Origin: Flavobacteriales bacterium
GTDB lineage: Bacteria; Bacteroidota; Bacteroidia; Flavobacteriales_D; Crocinitomicaceae
DNA: 64,000 nt
Direction: 5' to 3'
NCBI GenBank assembly: GCA_022361195.1
Contig: JAKSBJ010000178.1
Location: 1-64,000 of the forward strand
Shown here: one piece after another, positions 1 through 10,271 of the stretch
Layout: every line of letters starts with the position of its first letter
Position numbering within the stretch: the first letter of the stretch is position 1
The notes under the pieces: generated by a model
Database searches by the model: none
What the model saw: the letters and a program-made list of their open reading frames with translations, nothing else
What the model was told of the DNA's origin: nothing
Made by a program: the position numbers and the translations under genes

Positions 1-713
1 ACCACAATACTTTGTCGAAACATTAAAACTCCAATCAACGCTCCAGTTAAAATATCCTGACAAACCGAAAAAGTATGGTAATAAATCACTCGAGGATCTT
101 CTTTATACATCCATACAAAAGCAAAGGAACCAATGTAAAGTAAGATGATCAAGTACTCAATTTTGAAAAACTTAAATCGAAAAAGTAAAAAGAGGACAAT
201 TCCCCAAAACAAATAAAATTGCTCCTCAACTGCTACTGACCAGGGAGAAGTAAGAAAGTTGATGCTATCCTTAGCTCCATACCATATTTCATCAAAATTG
301 GCCAGAAAAAACACATAGTTTAAAGGATTGTGAACAGTGTGATAATCGGCAAAAACCAAGGGGAATATCACAAATCCAATCAAAACAATAATGAAGTACA
401 AAGGCCATATTCTTAACGTTCGCCGAACTAAAAAACGCCAAAGGCTAAAATGTCCTCTGTGTTTACGTTCATGTAAAATGAGATAGGTTATCAGGAACCC
501 TGACAAAACAAAGAAAAAATTGACTCCTAAACCTCCTTTGTCCGTGACTATGGTAACAGCTTTAAAAATTTTGCTTCCTTCTAAGGAGGGATAAAAAGCT
601 CTTATGTCTCTAAAAAAATGGAAAATGAAAACACTAAAGGCTGCCAAAAATCTCAAAGCATCTAAATTTTCAAAATAGATGGGAGGAATTTTTCTATTGG
701 ATTGTAAATTCAA
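1..713 (-). CDS. Acyltransferase 3 family membrane protein (OafA/YrhL type), C-terminus beyond window
   Basis: Integral membrane O-acyltransferase that would transfer acyl groups to surface glycans or lipids; the acceptor cannot be told. I translated the minus strand by hand. About 237 residues are visible and the frame stays open to the window edge, so the gene is cut. Family marks: the catalytic His in VFIFHFFRD near residue 30, the RRTLRIWPLY motif, and SPWSVAVEEQFYL, the usual second signature. Several hydrophobic segments follow. The start is probably the TTG at 711-713, because an in-frame stop lies 15 bases upstream and there is no ATG between. It is divergent from the 763 gene across a 49-bp gap. 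Confidence 0.85.
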   Translation of the reverse strand, partial: MNLQSNRKIPPIYFENLDALRFLAAFSVFIFHFFRDIRAFYPSLEGSKIFKAVTIVTDKGGLGVNFFFVLSGFLITYLILHERKHRGHFSLWRFLVRRTLRIWPLYFIIVLIGFVIFPLVFADYHTVHNPLNYVFFLANFDEIWYGAKDSINFLTSPWSVAVEEQFYLFWGIVLFLLFRFKFFKIEYLIILLYIGSFAFVWMYKEDPRVIYYHTFSVCQDILTGALIGVLMFRQSIV

Positions 714-736
714 ACTTAGCCTTTAAGAATTCTTAC

Positions 737-744
737 TAATTTTG
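737..744 (+). promoter_or_regulatory. Bacteroidota -7 promoter element TAATTTTG
   Basis: Exact match to TAnnTTTG, the -7 element of the Bacteroidota housekeeping sigma factor. It lies 18 nt before the TTG start at 763, which gives a leader of roughly 10-13 nt. No convincing -33 TTG is visible. The element supports the TTG start. Confidence 0.5.
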
Positions 745-762
745 CGGTAAATTTAGTTTAAA

Positions 763-2004
763 TTGGAAGATAAGGACATTTTTGATGTAGCCATCATTGG
801 AGGTGGTATCGTTGGAGCAGCAACTTTTTATAAACTTCAACTGAGAAATCCCGACCTCAAAATCGCTTTGATAGAGAAAGAAGATCGTTTGGCAGCACAT
901 CAAACCGGACATAATTCAGGAGTAATTCACTCAGGACTTTATTATAAACCAGGATCACTTAAGGCAAAAAACTGTCTTAAAGGAAGGCACGAATTAGTGG
1001 CTTTTTCCAAAGAACACGGAGTTGATCACGACGTCTGTGGAAAGGTTGTAGTGGCTAAAGCGGAAAGTGAGCGACCTTTCATGGACAAGATTTTTGAAAA
1101 TGGTTTAGCCAATAATACGGAGGGAATTGAGAAAATTAGTGCTGACCAGGTAAAAGAAATTGAACCTTTTGTGGAGAGCATTGGTGGAATTTGGGTTCCA
1201 TGTACCGGAATTATTGATTTTGTTGGAGCTACCAATAAAATGGCTGAAGTAGCCTTGGGAAAACAACCTAAATCTGAATTGTTCTTAGGAGAGAAAGTCA
1301 TTGCCATCAATGACAAAAATGGATGTCATGAAGTAGTAGGGGAGCAGAAGATCATTAATGCAAAACGAATGATTTTTTGTGGAGGATTGCAAGCCGATCG
1401 TTTAGCACAAAAAGATGGGGTTAAGATCAAAGAAAAAGTGGTTGGATTTAGAGGTGATTATTATGAATTAAATGATCATGCTAAACACAAGGTAAAAAAC
1501 CTTATTTATCCAGTTCCAAATCCTGACTTCCCATTCCTTGGAGTACATTTTACCCGAATGACAAATGGAGAAACTGAATGTGGTCCTAATGCCGTTTTTA
1601 CGTTCAAAAGAGAAGGTTACGGAAAAACGGACTTCAGTTGGTCAGATACAGCTAATGCTTTATCATACAAGGGGACCTGGAAGTTGTTCTTTGGGAATAT
1701 GAAATTTGGTATTAATGAATACCGTCGTGCTTTTTCAAAACGCTTGTTTTTAAAGACACTTCAAACCATGATCCCTTCATTAACAATGGATGATTTACGT
1801 CCAGGTCGATCGGGGGTAAGAGCTTTACTTTTGAGTGAAGATGGTGATACCAGAGATGATTTTAGAATTGAGTATTCGCAAGATAGCATCCACGTATTAA
1901 ATGCTCCTTCACCAGCAGCTACGGCATCTTTGGCAATAGGAGAATACATTGCCGAAATGGCTGAAGGAAAATTTAATTTGAAATTAGAGCAGTTAGCAGA
2001 TTAG
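763..2004 (+). CDS. lhgO: L-2-hydroxyglutarate oxidase
   Basis: FAD-dependent oxidation of L-2-hydroxyglutarate to 2-oxoglutarate, a metabolite-repair step or part of lysine/glutarate breakdown. The 413-residue length fits the family. The N-terminal dinucleotide fold has IIGGGIVGAATFY near residue 11, followed by the family-typical HQTGHNSGVIHSGLYY stretch near residue 46. The C-terminal PSPAATASLAIGEY also matches the DAO superfamily end. The start is TTG, supported by a TAnnTTTG promoter 18 nt upstream. The gene appears monocistronic and converges on tsaD. No glutarate hydroxylase (csiD) is nearby, so a repair role seems the safer guess. Confidence 0.88.
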   Translation: MEDKDIFDVAIIGGGIVGAATFYKLQLRNPDLKIALIEKEDRLAAHQTGHNSGVIHSGLYYKPGSLKAKNCLKGRHELVAFSKEHGVDHDVCGKVVVAKAESERPFMDKIFENGLANNTEGIEKISADQVKEIEPFVESIGGIWVPCTGIIDFVGATNKMAEVALGKQPKSELFLGEKVIAINDKNGCHEVVGEQKIINAKRMIFCGGLQADRLAQKDGVKIKEKVVGFRGDYYELNDHAKHKVKNLIYPVPNPDFPFLGVHFTRMTNGETECGPNAVFTFKREGYGKTDFSWSDTANALSYKGTWKLFFGNMKFGINEYRRAFSKRLFLKTLQTMIPSLTMDDLRPGRSGVRALLLSEDGDTRDDFRIEYSQDSIHVLNAPSPAATASLAIGEYIAEMAEGKFNLKLEQLAD

Positions 2005-2076
2005 TCTCTGGGGTTTTATAAACAGTGTCATTACAAATAGACACCAGTGATAAGTTTCCCTCGAAATAATTCTGAT

Positions 2077-3099
2077 TTAGAATTTTAATCGAGCGTCCGG
2101 AACAACTTCCTGACCAACAAAATCCTTTTCAAAATATTTATAATATGCTGCAATGGCTATCATCGCTGCATTGTCTGTACAGAACTCGAATTTAGGGATA
2201 AATGTTCGCCATCCCAATTGTTTTCCTCTATTCTCTAATTCAGCTCTTAACCTTGAATTGGCCGAAACACCTCCAGCAATAGCAATATCTTTTACACCAT
2301 GGTCTTTAGCAGCCTTGGTTAACTTTTTAAAGAGCGATTGAATAATGGTTTCCTGATAAGAAGCACAAATGTCATTGAGGTTTTCCTCAATAAAATTGGG
2401 GTTGGCCTTCATCTCCTTTTGTAAAAAATAAAGAATGGCCGTCTTCAATCCACTAAACGAAAAATCATATCCCTGAACGTTTGAAAAGGGAAATTTGAAT
2501 TTTGCAGGATCTCCTTCCTTACCATATTTATCAATCAATGGTCCACCAGGGTACGGTAACCCCATAATTTTTGCGGCTTTATCAAAGGCTTCTCCGGCAG
2601 CGTCGTCCTTGGTTTGGCCCAAGATCTCCATCTCAAAATAATCTTTCACCAAAACAATTTGAGTATGACCTCCACTTACGGTTAAGCAAATGAATGGAAA
2701 TTCAGGAGCACTTTGTCCTTCAGCTTTAATGAAATGTGCCAATACATGACCTTGCATATGGTTTACTTCAATTAAGGGAATATTTCGTGCCAGCGCCAAA
2801 CTTTTTGCAAAGCTAGTTCCTACAATCAATGACCCCAATAATCCAGGCCCACGAGTAAAGCCAATTCCGTCAATATCATCCAGGCTAATTCCTGCTTTTT
2901 TAATGGCAGTGTCAACTACTGGAATAATGTTCTGCTGATGGGCTCTGGAAGCTAGCTCCGGAACCACTCCACCATATTCTTCATGAACTTTTTGTCCGGC
3001 CACAATATTTGATAAAATTTCTCCGTTTTTTAAGATAGCCGCTGAGGTATCGTCACATGACGATTCTATTCCCAAAATTATTGTGTCTTTACCAGTCAA
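2077..3099 (-). CDS. tsaD: tRNA N6-adenosine threonylcarbamoyltransferase TsaD
   Basis: Transfers the threonylcarbamoyl group to A37 of ANN-decoding tRNAs, together with TsaB and TsaE, in the cytoplasm. The 340 residues match the usual length. It opens with ILGIESSCDDTSAAIL, and the metal-binding HMQGH sits at residues 114-118. VSGGHTQIVLV and the late AIAGGVSANSRLR and CTDNAAMIA motifs follow in order. It is divergently transcribed from the tamB-like gene at 3160 with 60 bp between. tsaB and tsaE are not in the window, which is common. Confidence 0.97.
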   Translation of the reverse strand: MTGKDTIILGIESSCDDTSAAILKNGEILSNIVAGQKVHEEYGGVVPELASRAHQQNIIPVVDTAIKKAGISLDDIDGIGFTRGPGLLGSLIVGTSFAKSLALARNIPLIEVNHMQGHVLAHFIKAEGQSAPEFPFICLTVSGGHTQIVLVKDYFEMEILGQTKDDAAGEAFDKAAKIMGLPYPGGPLIDKYGKEGDPAKFKFPFSNVQGYDFSFSGLKTAILYFLQKEMKANPNFIEENLNDICASYQETIIQSLFKKLTKAAKDHGVKDIAIAGGVSANSRLRAELENRGKQLGWRTFIPKFEFCTDNAAMIAIAAYYKYFEKDFVGQEVVPDARLKF

Positions 3100-3159
3100 T
3101 TTTAATTATTTTTAGCAAAAAATTAGAAGATTACAATATTAGCTAAAATACTAAAAGGG

Positions 3160-6100
3160 TTGGGGCGAACGCTTCACTTTCTCATAGAGTTTATTTTGCT
3201 CTTGGTGATTCTTTTGGCTTTAGGAATCCGTACTTCCTGGTTTCAAACCTATCTGGCACAACAAGCCGCAGCTTATTTATCGGGTGAATTGGGAACAGAG
3301 GTATCCATTGATAAGGTAGATATTGTCTTCTTTGATCGTGTAGAACTAGAGGGAATTTATGTGGAAGATGTCAAAAAAGACACTTTGCTTTATACCGAAT
3401 CTATTTTTGCTGAAATTGATGATTGGAGCCTTTCTGAATCCTTTGTTGATGTTGAAAAGGTTGAATTAAATCACGGTCGAATTTATTTGAGGAAATATGA
3501 AGGAGATTCTACACTGAATTTTCAGCATATAGTTGATTATTTCGCCTCTGAGGAACCTGATACTTCTAAAAGTAGTTTTGGTGTAAATGTTCAGCACATT
3601 TGGTTAGAAGATATCGAATTTGTTTATCAGGATCAAAATGCCGAAAAACAAGAGCATGGAATGGATTATGCTAACATTCATCTTCATGATTTAAGCGGAG
3701 GTTTTTCAGATTTTGGGTTGAATGGAGATAGCATTTTAGTCAATATTAATCAATTCCAGTTTAAAGATCGTTCGGGCTTAATCTTATCTAAATTGAGTTC
3801 TGAGGTACTGTATTGCCCTGAGGTAGTTTCTCTAAAAGACTTAAAAATTGGATTGAATAATAGTTGGCTATTGTCAGATAAGTTTCAGCTCAAAACTCCT
3901 AATGGAGCATCAGATTGGTCGGACTTTGTGCATAAAGTTATTTTTGATGCTAACCTCAGGAATTCTAAAGTGTCTTTGAGTGATGTAGCCTATTTTGTTC
4001 CGGCCATTTACGGAATGACGGATGAGGTAACCATTCATAATATTGATATTACCCAAGCGGTTTTTGGAATGAAGTTGAAGAACTTCCACATCAGTATGTT
4101 GGATGAAACGGTTTTAAAAGGGGAGTTTGTCATTCCGAATTTGGATAATGTGGATGAAGCCTTTTTCCAGGAGCGAATTAATTTGTTTAAAACGTCCATA
4201 GCCGATGTTAAAAAGTTAAACCTTTCTCCGTTTTTGGAGGATGGGAAAAAATACCTGGAAATTCCTGAACAGTATAACAAGGCTGGAAAAGTTAGAGTGG
4301 TTGAAGCGCACATGGATGGATACATGAGAGCTTTTACCGTTGATGGAGATATCTATTCAGGACTTGGGAATGTCCATTCAGCAAATGGTTTAAGCTTTTA
4401 CCTCAAAGATTCTGCTTATTGTCGGGAGAATCAAATTGCATTTGATGGTAATGATACCACTTACTACTACGAAGGTATTTTGGGTGAAGTACAGCAAGAT
4501 GTAATTGTTGATAATTTGGATTTGGGAGCTATAACGGCTAATCCATTATTGGGAATGGTGAATGGGTACGTAAGGGTGAATCCTGGTTCTAAAGGCTTAG
4601 GAATGGATGAGTTGGATTTAGACTTTACTGGAAACTTTGACAATGTGGTTTTGAATGGATACGATTATCATGACATCAACATCTACGAAGGGCGTTTTGC
4701 CAATAATCGTTTTACGGGTAAAATTGATATTGAAGATGATAACCTGGCACTTAATTATGATGGTTTTGTTGACCTAAATAATGATTTAGAGTTTGATTTT
4801 GATGTCAAAATTGATAGTGCTCACCTTGCTGAGTTAACGAATCAGCATGATAGTGTGTTTCATAAATTAGAGGCGGATGTACACGTCAATATGAAAGGGA
4901 ATTCCATCAACTCTTTACGTGGGGTGTTGAGTGCTGCAGATATTACCTATCATGATGGTAAGCGTGATTTTGAATTGGATACTTTTAGTGTAGAGCTTAT
5001 CCGTACGCCAGTTAAAAAACATGAAATGCCAACGAATGATACCGTTTTAATTCATTCTAAATTAATTGAGTTGAGTTTAACAGGAATCTTTGATTTGGAA
5101 GACATGCATGAGGTTATTCTAAATCAGTTAGCCTATGTAGCAGACAATTTAGTTGGTCCACCAACCAAACACGAATCCCGCAATGAGAACTTTGATTTGG
5201 ACATTGAACTAAAAAACATCAATCCTTTGCTTCAGTTCTTTGATACGGATCTGTATATCGCAAAGAATACCGAAATCCGTTCAGAATATGATAAGAAAGA
5301 ACATACTTACGTCTTTGATGTCAATTCTGATTCTGTGACGGTTGGTAATATGAAATTTATAGGGATCAACATTGAAAATCATCTGGATAGTACAAAAGGA
5401 ATGATCTATTATCAATCCGAACTGGCCCAGCTAAATGATAGTACGCAAGTACGAAATCTATACCTTGATTCTTACATTAAGAAAAACCGAACTACCAATA
5501 CCTTGGGTTGGGATGGAATGGGAGATATAAAGCCTGCGCTTTTTGCTTTTGTATCGGATATCGATAAAAATAACGAAGTGCGTACACAATTTAAGCCATC
5601 TTTCTTCTACCTGCAGGATAATAAATGGAAAGTAAGTACCGAGTCCGAAGTTGTTTGGAACCAGGAAAAAACAACTTTCTCCAACTTTAAAATAGAAGAA
5701 GGAAAACACTCGGTGAGTGTAAACGGAGTTATATCTAAAGATCCTAAAGATTGGTTACGTTTTGCTGTGAAAGATTTTGATTTGGCTGATTTGAATGGGA
5801 TTTTGGAAGCAAGCGGTGTTCAATTGGATGGTGTTTTGAATATTAAAGGAGGCGTGGCGGATGTGTACAATACACTTAAATTCTCGTCTGATTCTAAAAT
5901 CAAGGACCTTTATATCAATAATGAAATTGTTGGTGATTTAGAAATCGGAAACAAATGGATTCAAGGAAACAAAAGTATTTCAATGCGGGGTAAACTAAAA
6001 CGCGATGGTAAAAGAACGTTTGGGTTTAAAGGAAACTATTTCGTAGAGCGAAAAAAGGATAACATTGTTTTGAATTTAACCTTTGATAAGACAGACATTG

Positions 6101-7686
6101 GTTTCTTAAAGGCCTTTGAAGATCCTGAGTTGTATACAGATATTGACGGAATCTTGGATGGAAATTTGAAAGTGACAGGAGAATTGGCAAATCCAGTGGT
6201 GAAAGGAAAACTGAATGTGGAAGATGCACATGTTTTTGTTCCAATGTTCAATGTTGGATTTGGTTTGGATGGAAATTTACAATTTGATAAGGGTGAAATC
6301 TCTGGTGATTTTATGAAATTGGCAGATCAGGAAGGGAATGAGGCAATACTTGGTTTGTCCATTTATCATTATGATTGGCAAGATTGGAACTATGATATTG
6401 GTTTAGATATGGAGTCAGGATTGGATCGTTTCTTGGCTTTGAATACCAAATATAAAGAAGGAGAATTTTACTACGGAAAAGCTTATGTTAGTGGCTGGGT
6501 GAACATTTCGGGGTATGGAGGTAAAACAACCATTGAGGTAGATGCAACTACCCAAAAAGGAACTGATTTAGTGCTGCCAATGTATGGTAATTCAGAATTG
6601 GAAGAGTCTTCTTTCCTTGTGTTTAAACAACATGAAGGAGAAGAAACGGTTGTTGCGAATGAAGCTGTTCAGCGTTCAGGTTTAGAGTTAATAATGAATT
6701 TTGGGGTTACCCGAGATGCAAATGTGAAAATTGTCTTTGATCCGGTTTATGAAGATCAAATAACCTCAAAAGGAGAAGGAGATTTGGAAATTAAAGTGGA
6801 TGAATATGGTGAAGTGACGATGTTTGGTCAATACGTAATTCGTGAGGGAGACTATAACATGAGAATGAAAAATGTGGTCAATAAAGACTTTACTATTGTT
6901 AGTGGAAGTTCTTTAACCTGGACCCGATCACCTTATGACGCTGATATCGATATACAGGCTGAGTTTATTAGAAATGTATCACTAGCTGACATTATGCCTG
7001 ATTTAACGGAGGAACGAACTAAGAAAGATGAAGTTCATGGCTTTTTGATTATGTCCGATAAATTAATGTCTCCGGATTTGTCTTTTGACATTACAGCTCC
7101 AAAGGCGGATGAGCTAGGTAAAGGGGCTATCAATGAGCTAAAATCTAATGTTGACATGTTGAATAAACAGTTCTTCTCACTTTTGATGTTGAACAAATTT
7201 TTACCGACTCATGGTGGTGGAGCAGGAGGAGCTGGAGCTAGTGTAGCATTGGGATTGGCTGAAAATCAAATTAATGCTATTTTAGGAAACATTGGAGAAA
7301 ATTATGACCTGGCAGTTGATTTGAAAGAGGGACAAACGACATTGGAGACCTCCACACAGATCAACGAAAAAATATCCATTACAACCAGTTTTGGAGTTGT
7401 AACCGACGCTCAAAATACAGGAAGTTTAGTAGGAGATGTATCCGTAGATTATAAATTGAATGATGATGGTACCTTTACCGTCAATTTCTTTAATGAATCC
7501 AATACAGGGAGTGAAGCAGCTCAAGGGCCATTTACTCAGGGTGTTGGGTTACATTACCAGGAAGAATTTAATACCACCAAAGAGTTTAAATTGCTACAAG
7601 GCTTTTTGAATATTTTCAGAAAACCTGCTAATAAGGTGGATGTAAAACGCAAGAGAGATAGTAGAAAAACCAAAGTTCCAGATTGA
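3160..7686 (+). CDS. TamB-like translocation/assembly module protein (DUF490)
   Basis: Large inner-membrane-anchored periplasmic protein of the AsmA/TamB group, involved in outer-membrane protein or lipid delivery. It has 1508 residues. One N-terminal membrane anchor (residues about 6-24) is followed by a long beta-rich region, and the C-terminal third carries the DUF490 signature region (for example GDLEIKVDEYGEVTMFGQY, then the stretch ending near VSVDYKLNDDGTFTVNFFNE). In Bacteroidota, such proteins stand in for E. coli TamB. The start is TTG at 3160; no ATG is available before the membrane anchor. The stop is 2 bp from the accC-like ATG, so the two are probably co-transcribed. Confidence 0.88.
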   Translation: MGRTLHFLIEFILLLVILLALGIRTSWFQTYLAQQAAAYLSGELGTEVSIDKVDIVFFDRVELEGIYVEDVKKDTLLYTESIFAEIDDWSLSESFVDVEKVELNHGRIYLRKYEGDSTLNFQHIVDYFASEEPDTSKSSFGVNVQHIWLEDIEFVYQDQNAEKQEHGMDYANIHLHDLSGGFSDFGLNGDSILVNINQFQFKDRSGLILSKLSSEVLYCPEVVSLKDLKIGLNNSWLLSDKFQLKTPNGASDWSDFVHKVIFDANLRNSKVSLSDVAYFVPAIYGMTDEVTIHNIDITQAVFGMKLKNFHISMLDETVLKGEFVIPNLDNVDEAFFQERINLFKTSIADVKKLNLSPFLEDGKKYLEIPEQYNKAGKVRVVEAHMDGYMRAFTVDGDIYSGLGNVHSANGLSFYLKDSAYCRENQIAFDGNDTTYYYEGILGEVQQDVIVDNLDLGAITANPLLGMVNGYVRVNPGSKGLGMDELDLDFTGNFDNVVLNGYDYHDINIYEGRFANNRFTGKIDIEDDNLALNYDGFVDLNNDLEFDFDVKIDSAHLAELTNQHDSVFHKLEADVHVNMKGNSINSLRGVLSAADITYHDGKRDFELDTFSVELIRTPVKKHEMPTNDTVLIHSKLIELSLTGIFDLEDMHEVILNQLAYVADNLVGPPTKHESRNENFDLDIELKNINPLLQFFDTDLYIAKNTEIRSEYDKKEHTYVFDVNSDSVTVGNMKFIGINIENHLDSTKGMIYYQSELAQLNDSTQVRNLYLDSYIKKNRTTNTLGWDGMGDIKPALFAFVSDIDKNNEVRTQFKPSFFYLQDNKWKVSTESEVVWNQEKTTFSNFKIEEGKHSVSVNGVISKDPKDWLRFAVKDFDLADLNGILEASGVQLDGVLNIKGGVADVYNTLKFSSDSKIKDLYINNEIVGDLEIGNKWIQGNKSISMRGKLKRDGKRTFGFKGNYFVERKKDNIVLNLTFDKTDIGFLKAFEDPELYTDIDGILDGNLKVTGELANPVVKGKLNVEDAHVFVPMFNVGFGLDGNLQFDKGEISGDFMKLADQEGNEAILGLSIYHYDWQDWNYDIGLDMESGLDRFLALNTKYKEGEFYYGKAYVSGWVNISGYGGKTTIEVDATTQKGTDLVLPMYGNSELEESSFLVFKQHEGEETVVANEAVQRSGLELIMNFGVTRDANVKIVFDPVYEDQITSKGEGDLEIKVDEYGEVTMFGQYVIREGDYNMRMKNVVNKDFTIVSGSSLTWTRSPYDADIDIQAEFIRNVSLADIMPDLTEERTKKDEVHGFLIMSDKLMSPDLSFDITAPKADELGKGAINELKSNVDMLNKQFFSLLMLNKFLPTHGGGAGGAGASVALGLAENQINAILGNIGENYDLAVDLKEGQTTLETSTQINEKISITTSFGVVTDAQNTGSLVGDVSVDYKLNDDGTFTVNFFNESNTGSEAAQGPFTQGVGLHYQEEFNTTKEFKLLQGFLNIFRKPANKVDVKRKRDSRKTKVPD

Positions 7687-7688
7687 AC

Positions 7689-9167
7689 ATGAAAAAAGTA
7701 TTAGTTGCCAATAGAGGAGAAATTGCTCTTCGAATTATGAAAACCCTTAGAAAACTAGGGATTGAAAGTGTTGCTGTTTATTCAGATGCTGATGCCAACG
7801 CACCATTTGTATCTTATGCTGATGAAGCGTATGCACTTGGAGGAGTTGCTCCGTCCGAAAGTTATTTAAAGGGAGATTTGATTATTGATATCGCTAAACA
7901 AACTAAAGTGGATGGAATTCACCCTGCTTATGGATTTTTATCTGAGAATGCAGGATTTGCAAAAGCAGTAACGGAAGCCGGAATTAAATTTATCGGACCA
8001 TCAATTGAAGCTATTCAGGTTATGGGGGATAAGTTGGACTCTAAACAAGCAGTAAAGAAATTTGATGTTCCTATGGTACCTGGGACTGACGAGGCGATTG
8101 AAAATGTAGAAGAAGGAATGAAAATCGCTGCCGAAATTGGATATCCAATTATGGTAAAAGCTTCTGCCGGAGGTGGAGGTAAAGGAATGCGGGTTGTTCA
8201 TTCGGCAGATGAGTTTAAAGAACAGTTTGAGAGAGCTGTTTCTGAAGCCACTTCATCATTTGGAAATGGAGCAGTATTTATTGAAAAATTTGTTCAGGAA
8301 CCAAAGCACATTGAGGTTCAAATTTTGGCTGACCAGCACGGAAACATCATTCATTTAAATGAAAGAGAGTGTTCTGTCCAAAGAAGACACCAAAAGGTAG
8401 TTGAAGAGGCGCCTTCAGTGGTTGTTGATGCTGAGGTAAGAGCTAAAATTGGTGAAGCAGCTATTAATGTAGCTCGTTCATGTAATTACGAGGGAGTTGG
8501 AACTGTAGAGTTTTTGATGGATAAAAACAAGGACTTTTACTTTCTTGAAATGAATACCCGATTACAGGTTGAGCATCCTGTAACTGAAGAAATTACAGGC
8601 TTGGATTTGGTTGAGGAACAAATTAAAGTTGCAAGGGGAGAAGAGTTATCTCTTAAGCAAGAGGATGTTCAAATTAATGGACATTCAATTGAATTGAGAG
8701 TGTATGCAGAGGATCCTGAAAATGACTTTTTACCTGATTTGGGAACATTAAAAGTTTATAGAAAACCTGAAGGTTTAGGAGTTAGAGTAGATGATGGTTA
8801 CGAAGAAGGAATGGAAATTCCATTGGCTTACGATTCAATGATTTCTAAGTTAATCACTTACGGAAAAGATAGAGAAGAGGCAATTGAAAGAATGCTGAAG
8901 GCAATTGACGCTTATGAGATTGCAGGTTTTGCAACAACACTTGGCTTTGGACGATATGTTTTACAACATCCAGCCTTTTTAGATGGAAGTTTCTCGATTA
9001 ACTTTGTTGAGCAGTATTTCTCAGCGGATGAGCTTAAACAAGAAATTGATGGTGAATTGGCAGAAGGAAGTTGGAAATTATTCAAAGAATTGAAGAACGA
9101 TTCAGTGAAGAAACCAATCAACCAAAACCATTCTGCCTGGAAGCGAAACAGAGTGGTAGCTGACTAA
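7689..9167 (+). CDS. accC: Biotin carboxylase subunit (acetyl-/acyl-CoA carboxylase)
   Basis: ATP-dependent carboxylation of biotin on a carrier protein, the first half-reaction of acetyl-CoA or another acyl-CoA carboxylase. It shows the N-terminal VLVANRGEIALRI, the ATP-grasp glycine loop KASAGGGGKGMRVV near residue 160, the ERECSVQRRHQK motif and MNTRLQVEHPVTE. At 492 residues it is some 40 longer than E. coli AccC, and it has no biotinyl or carboxyltransferase domain. I chose the ATG at 7689 over the TTG at 7683 because it gives the canonical N-terminus. No accB lies alongside, so an acyl-CoA carboxylase role other than AccC is possible. It is tightly coupled behind tamB. Confidence 0.9.
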   Translation: MKKVLVANRGEIALRIMKTLRKLGIESVAVYSDADANAPFVSYADEAYALGGVAPSESYLKGDLIIDIAKQTKVDGIHPAYGFLSENAGFAKAVTEAGIKFIGPSIEAIQVMGDKLDSKQAVKKFDVPMVPGTDEAIENVEEGMKIAAEIGYPIMVKASAGGGGKGMRVVHSADEFKEQFERAVSEATSSFGNGAVFIEKFVQEPKHIEVQILADQHGNIIHLNERECSVQRRHQKVVEEAPSVVVDAEVRAKIGEAAINVARSCNYEGVGTVEFLMDKNKDFYFLEMNTRLQVEHPVTEEITGLDLVEEQIKVARGEELSLKQEDVQINGHSIELRVYAEDPENDFLPDLGTLKVYRKPEGLGVRVDDGYEEGMEIPLAYDSMISKLITYGKDREEAIERMLKAIDAYEIAGFATTLGFGRYVLQHPAFLDGSFSINFVEQYFSADELKQEIDGELAEGSWKLFKELKNDSVKKPINQNHSAWKRNRVVAD

Positions 9168-9173
9168 GCTGAC

Positions 9174-10271
9174 TTATTCAATTACAATTTGTTGTTGAAC
9201 CATTTGATGGTTCTTGAAATATGCTTTTACGATGTAGTTTCCTCCCTTAAAGGGACGAACGTCAATCGTTTTTTCCTGCGTTTGGAAGATGAGTTTTCCT
9301 GATAGATCATAGAGTTCAGTACGCTCAAATTGATCTGTATTTAAGGTGATGTAATGTTGTGCGGGATTTGGATGAAAGTAAAGGGCCTCTTTGGTGTTTT
9401 GATCTATTCCAACATTACTGGCTAAGCAAATACGGTGTAGTGTAGCATCTCCTGTAATATTATCTTCTGAAGCTAAATAATAACAGCCGTTTCCAATGGC
9501 AGCAATTCCTTCAACTTGGATGGATTCGTTAATTGGAGGAGTGAGCCGCAAAAAATTAGCGGAGTTAAAGTCTTGTCCGGACAAATTTCTGATCAAAACA
9601 ACAAAGGGAGTGGTCAGTGTATGTCCACAAAGTGCAATATTTCCGTTATTGGGATTTCGGCTAGCTCCGGTTACGAGCCCTTCTGTGTTTAAATTATCAA
9701 TTAATTCAGCTTCATAAGTACCCGGAACTTTTGGCAAAACATAAATATTGGTTTCATTATCAATCCAGTTCTTGGTGAAAATGTAGAGGCTGTCCCCGAT
9801 ACTAATTAGCCCTTCAGCGTCAAAATTGGTATCATAAACTGAGGGAGTAAAATCAGTTTGATCTTCATAACTAAAATAGATAGTGTCAGCTACAACTGTG
9901 TCATTTGGAGTTGTTAAATAATCCGAAACACTAATTCTGAAAATCATCAAATTAGTTCGGTCACCACTGTTGTTGCCCATATCAGCAACGTAAATGTAGT
10001 CTTCATCCTTAGTAATATCCTCCCAGTCCCAACTGCTCGAATTATCCACGAAAACAACCCGGTTTATTCCTCCATCAACCGAATCAATTTCATAGAGATA
10101 TGAATCGTCTCCGGAATCCATGTGACCAATTAAACGTTCATCTAAATAAATCAGACCTGAACATTCAAATAAATCGTTACTTAAAGAGGTTAATTCAGTT
10201 ACTGTATAGCCTTGAGCAAAAGAAAAACTACTCAGGAAACAAAAGAGTAAAAAGCCAAATCTTTTTTTCAT
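9174..10271 (-). CDS. Secreted protein with type IX secretion C-terminal sorting domain
   Basis: Exported protein of unknown catalytic function. An N-terminal signal peptide ends around FSFAQG (residue 21). The last 70 residues form a type A T9SS sorting domain: YFHPNPAQHYITL, then ELYDLSGKLIFQ, then GGNYIVKAYF. The middle 270 residues contain repeated blade-like segments with many Asp and Trp residues (SSSWDWEDITKDEDYIYVAD), suggesting a beta-propeller, perhaps related to phytase-like or SdiA-regulated folds. The ATG overlaps the stop of the upstream AHSA1-like gene by two bases, indicating coupled translation. It ends 7 bp from the convergent accC gene. Confidence 0.8.
   Translation of the reverse strand: MKKRFGFLLFCFLSSFSFAQGYTVTELTSLSNDLFECSGLIYLDERLIGHMDSGDDSYLYEIDSVDGGINRVVFVDNSSSWDWEDITKDEDYIYVADMGNNSGDRTNLMIFRISVSDYLTTPNDTVVADTIYFSYEDQTDFTPSVYDTNFDAEGLISIGDSLYIFTKNWIDNETNIYVLPKVPGTYEAELIDNLNTEGLVTGASRNPNNGNIALCGHTLTTPFVVLIRNLSGQDFNSANFLRLTPPINESIQVEGIAAIGNGCYYLASEDNITGDATLHRICLASNVGIDQNTKEALYFHPNPAQHYITLNTDQFERTELYDLSGKLIFQTQEKTIDVRPFKGGNYIVKAYFKNHQMVQQQIVIE

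Noticed and set aside
2025-2044. Hairpin GTGTC-N10-GACAC between lhgO and tsaD as a terminator
   Set aside because: Only five pairs and no T-run on either side.
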